Positions 60,830 through 64,000 of a stretch of DNA of 64,000 nucleotides are shown here, one piece after another. The notes beneath the pieces are model-generated. The model was not told the DNA's origin. It searched no databases and saw only the letters and a program-made list of their open reading frames with translations. Both the position numbers and the translations under genes were made by a program. The stretch's first letter is position 1; each line of letters starts with the position of its first letter. Location: the NCBI GenBank assembly GCA_950295325.1, contig OX485807.1, forward strand, positions 17,449,001 to 17,513,000, in the 5' to 3' direction. This stretch comes from Polytrichum commune (taxonomy: Eukaryota > Streptophyta > Polytrichopsida > Polytrichales > Polytrichaceae).

Positions 60830-61080
60830 TCTTCTTAATTGGACACCTATCCATATTCGAGCGGTATATGGCGAGGCTTATAGTAAAGAACAAACACTAA
60901 AAATAGCATGTGTTACATTGAGATTGGACTATGAATTTTAAAATGAATAGACACCATATTAAGTTCAACATTTGATACATTACTAAAGAGGGTCTATGTG
61001 ACCACTTACAAATTAAAAGGAATCTTCACCTTGACCTTTCATAAATTTTGCATGTCAACTCAAATTCACAACATTATTTA
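60830..61080 (+). repeat. Dispersed repeat E copy
   Basis: Contains cttaattggacacctatccatattcgagcggtatatgg, gagattggactatg, gggtctatgtgaccactta and aatcttcaccttgacc. The G-run is replaced by tactaaagagg. Confidence 0.6.
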
Positions 61081-61734
61081 ACCATGTGGGTCAGTTCCAC
61101 GACCCTGGAACACGTCAATTGTGGGGCCTCGAACAAAGTAAGAATATCCTTTAACTATTCACACATTTAGACCGACACTTGGCTCCACGCACTATCCACA
61201 TGACACATCGTTCATCCCGGTATTATTCACTGAAACTACTATCCATGCCAGCATCATGACCAATAAAAAATACCGACACTATTCGTACCGGTGTCAGTTT
61301 CGCCCTATTCTCTAACTTTCTTCCCATGAGGTTAAGATAGTTAAGACCCACGTCAGGTGCTAAACAGAGACTGAAACGCATCCATGCAACTGAATAATGT
61401 TATGTTTCAAAACTTGAAACAATTATAGGTCTTACGTGATTCGCAACCGCTCATTGGAGGAGAGACCGTTTCCCGATCCAATCCAACATACACAAAGACC
61501 GTACCTAAAGTGGTCGAGAGTTCGAATGGTAACGAAAACACCAAAGAATCGCCTCAAAAATATCTTTGTGGGAGCATGCGTTCGACGATTTCCGTGTTGT
61601 TAGAAGTTATTATTATTATTTTTTAAATTTTTTTAAAGAGTCTTTCTCGAGCACCTCGATCGTATAGAGACCGCCGCCGGGGCAATGCCTTAAGTTAAGT
61701 TGCAGGAATTATTGCAGCCTACAGTTGAAAGTTA

Positions 61735-62267
61735 GGGCTGCTTTACACCTAGAGGCCAGGCCAATTCGTTGTGTAAGAGGCTTGAAATCCTCACTTGTGA
61801 TTGGCCAAAAGCCTGAAATCAGTCTCAATCCCTTTACACCTAGAGGCTGGACCAAAATGGTGGTATGAAATTTTCAATAAAAAAATGTACAGTATGACAC
61901 GTCTCGACCTTGTTGAATTGGGTGCACCCAAAATGGAGGGCCGATGCTTGGCCTCGGGGCCAATGTCACATTTCAATAAAAAAACCTTTTTCATAAAATA
62001 AGATTTTTTCAACAAACTATATCCATTGAATCATGTGGAAATATGAATGGCTCTATGCTAGATAATGCTAGATCCGTTGAATTATACTAGATTTATTGAA
62101 TCAGCCTAGCTTCTTGACCCGAAGGCCTTTACATATGGAAAAATTGCCCCCCTTTATAATCTTATTATAATGTGTAGTTGAGGCCGGCCTCCAACTCAAA
62201 AGGAGCGGAAATTTCATGCAATCGGCCTCAAGTGGAATTGGCCCGGCCTTTAGATGTAAAGCGGCCC
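61735..62267. mobile_element. Harbinger-like MITE (family C, copy 4) with TTA target duplication
   Basis: 533 bp. Left end GGGCTGCTTTACACCTAGAG and inverted right end GGGCCGCTTTACATCTAAAG, continuing GGCC(A/G)GGCCAATT on both sides. TTA flanks both ends (61732-61734, 62268-62270). A partial copy of the terminal repeat recurs near 61830-61860. No coding region. Confidence 0.82.
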
Positions 62268-62809
62268 TTAGTAGTAGTGAGCGGGCTCGATGCGCATCTT
62301 GGGCCTTTTGGACTTTGTCGGCCTTGGCTCCCATAGGATGGGCGGCTCCTTGCTTTGCTTTGGCAGGCCGGCTTCAAAGGCAGGCGTTCTCACCAATGCT
62401 TGCTAGGGGTAAATTATAAGGAAGGGGTGCTTTTAGAGGGGGTCCACGGTCGAAGCATCATAGGGACCAAAATGAAGTGATTTGAGGTAAATTGAACCCA
62501 TGAACTATATTTTATGTTGGATTTTATCTTTCAAAATGGTTTTCCAAAACACGAGGGGTTTTTTTTTAGCTTCGTTGTCTGGTTTGGATTATTAGTGTTT
62601 TTTTGTTTTGTTTCCAGTTTGATGTCATGTAGGAGACATCTCACTTTGTCTCGTTTGGGTCTTGGACCCTGATCTGAAGGCTTTCAATCCAATTTACACT
62701 TCTTGGCCAGTAGGGTTGCTAAATTTTGTTGGACCCTCTCCCTTGGACCCCCATTTGAGGTGCCCCTAGGTTAGCATGTGCCATGTCAAGAAAAGCTTGA
62801 GAGCAGGTT

Positions 62810-63210
62810 TTGCGTGTTTAATGTAAGGTGGACAAGCTTGAATCGAACACAATAATAATTTGGACATCTATATTTGAGTGGGATGTGGTTAGATGTGGAT
62901 CTAAGAACTGGCACCAAAACAATATGTATTTAGAAGAGATTGGACGATGTGCTCAAACTATGCTAATCATTATGGGCTCAGTTGTCAACGTGATTGGGGG
63001 GGGGGGGGGGACCACTCAATGAGCATGAGAAACTTCACTTTGGTGATAATGATTAAGATAATCATATGAGTTCTAAAAATTATGAGGCAAATGACTACAT
63101 GTGCATTTTGGATTTGCTAATCATCTTGCACTAATTGCTTGTTTCATATCATCTGAGAAGTGGACCATGTAGAGAGATAAGTATCCATCTAAGACGCATT
63201 TACCTTAGAG
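62810..63210 (+). repeat. Dispersed repeat E copy with 15-base G-run
   Basis: Contains tggacatctatatttgagtgggatgtgg, gagattggacgatgtgctcaaactatgctaatcattatggg, a run of 15 G at 62996-63010, then accactcaatgagcatgagaaacttcactttgg and gatttgctaatcatct. Confidence 0.7.
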
Positions 63211-63214
63211 AGAG

Positions 63215-64000
63215 CTATGTACATCATTTGTCCTAGGTTTTTTTATTTTTAATAATTTTTATACGGAGGCAAACTCTAGAGGAACTGATTCAAATCCAAT
63301 TACTTAGGGTGGGTTTATGATAGGGTCTAGAACCAAGAAACATGAGGTTCCAAACATCCATTAATGGACCTTATTTTTGGACTCAAGATTAGATCGAAGC
63401 TTGAATTGGTTTCTCATACTAGGAAAAATGTTTTCTTGTCTGAGTATTGCTAGGATTTTACCGGAAAGTGATGCCACATTAGTGCCACTTCAATGTTTGT
63501 ATCTTACTATTAGACCCTAATATAAACTCTCTGGGTCCATAATGTTACTCTCAACCCATAAGATTGGTCGATTGCAGAGCTTCTTTGCTATGGGACCCTA
63601 GTGTAAAACCCACTTGGTTTACATTCAATGCCAAAGACCAAAGAAACTCCAAAATAGACTGATCGTTTATAGAGGTCCGCTTAGAAAGAGTGATCTCATC
63701 CCTCAATGCTCTATTTTCCCCTGTAATTTAACAACATTAGTCGCATAAAGCACATATCCTTGGGTGTACTTATTGATTTTTAGCTCGACATTTGAGTTGA
63801 ATTGGATCTCTCTCTCTAGTTCTTGATTAATGCCATGTTATATAAAAAATTCAATTTTAAACTCTTACATTAATATACCTAGCAATGGTCATCTATGTAA
63901 AATAGATGATACAAACTAAGATGATACTATATCTACATACATGGAAAGAAATCATACTTACCATGGAATGGATGTAGAAAAGATATGGATGAATGAAGTA
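63215..64000. other. Intergenic, nothing recognised
   Basis: AT-rich to the window edge, without a supported gene or terminal repeat. Confidence 0.45.

Overview
The window is nuclear DNA of a land plant. Three genes are clearly single-copy plant genes: an FGGY-family sugar kinase with 14 short GT-AG exons, a PWP1-type WD40 ribosome-biogenesis protein, and an F-box/Kelch protein. They sit in AT-rich, repeat-dense sequence with typical plant transposons: a Ty3/gypsy-like gag remnant, a MULE, a LINE remnant, hAT elements, Harbinger-like and mariner/Stowaway-like MITEs. The exact lineage cannot be read from the sequence. Sparse genes and heavily decayed repeats fit a medium-to-large genome.

Layout. 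1-7.7 kb: a broken gag fragment on the plus strand, then a decayed Mutator-like (MULE) transposase on the minus strand. 9.8-17.5 kb (minus): a complete 588-codon FGGY carbohydrate kinase whose introns carry several different repeats. 17.6-21.8 kb: duplicated sequence related to the kinase upstream region, and a MITE. 21.8-23.8 kb (plus): PWP1, an intact single-exon frame with three telo-box motifs upstream. 24-53 kb: no convincing host gene, but many datable or classifiable repeats. These include an 810-bp element with perfect 16-bp ends and 8-bp target duplications, a 743-bp hAT element with 8-bp target duplications and a retained dimerisation-domain fragment, a four-unit 376-394 bp tandem array, and a Stowaway-like element. 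55.2-58.2 kb (plus): a four-exon F-box/Kelch gene with a palindrome of over 200 bp in its last intron. 58.3-64 kb: more dispersed repeats and a Harbinger-like MITE.

The three host genes have unrelated roles (sugar phosphorylation, rRNA processing, ubiquitin-ligase substrate choice) and I see no sign that they act together. I found no organised new system such as a gene cluster or defence island. The most unusual items are the long intronic hairpin in the F-box gene, two non-autonomous elements with exact ends and target duplications (one with a matching empty site elsewhere in the window), and a dispersed repeat in which a G-run at one fixed position varies from 3 to 15 bases. I saw no tRNA, rRNA or CRISPR array.
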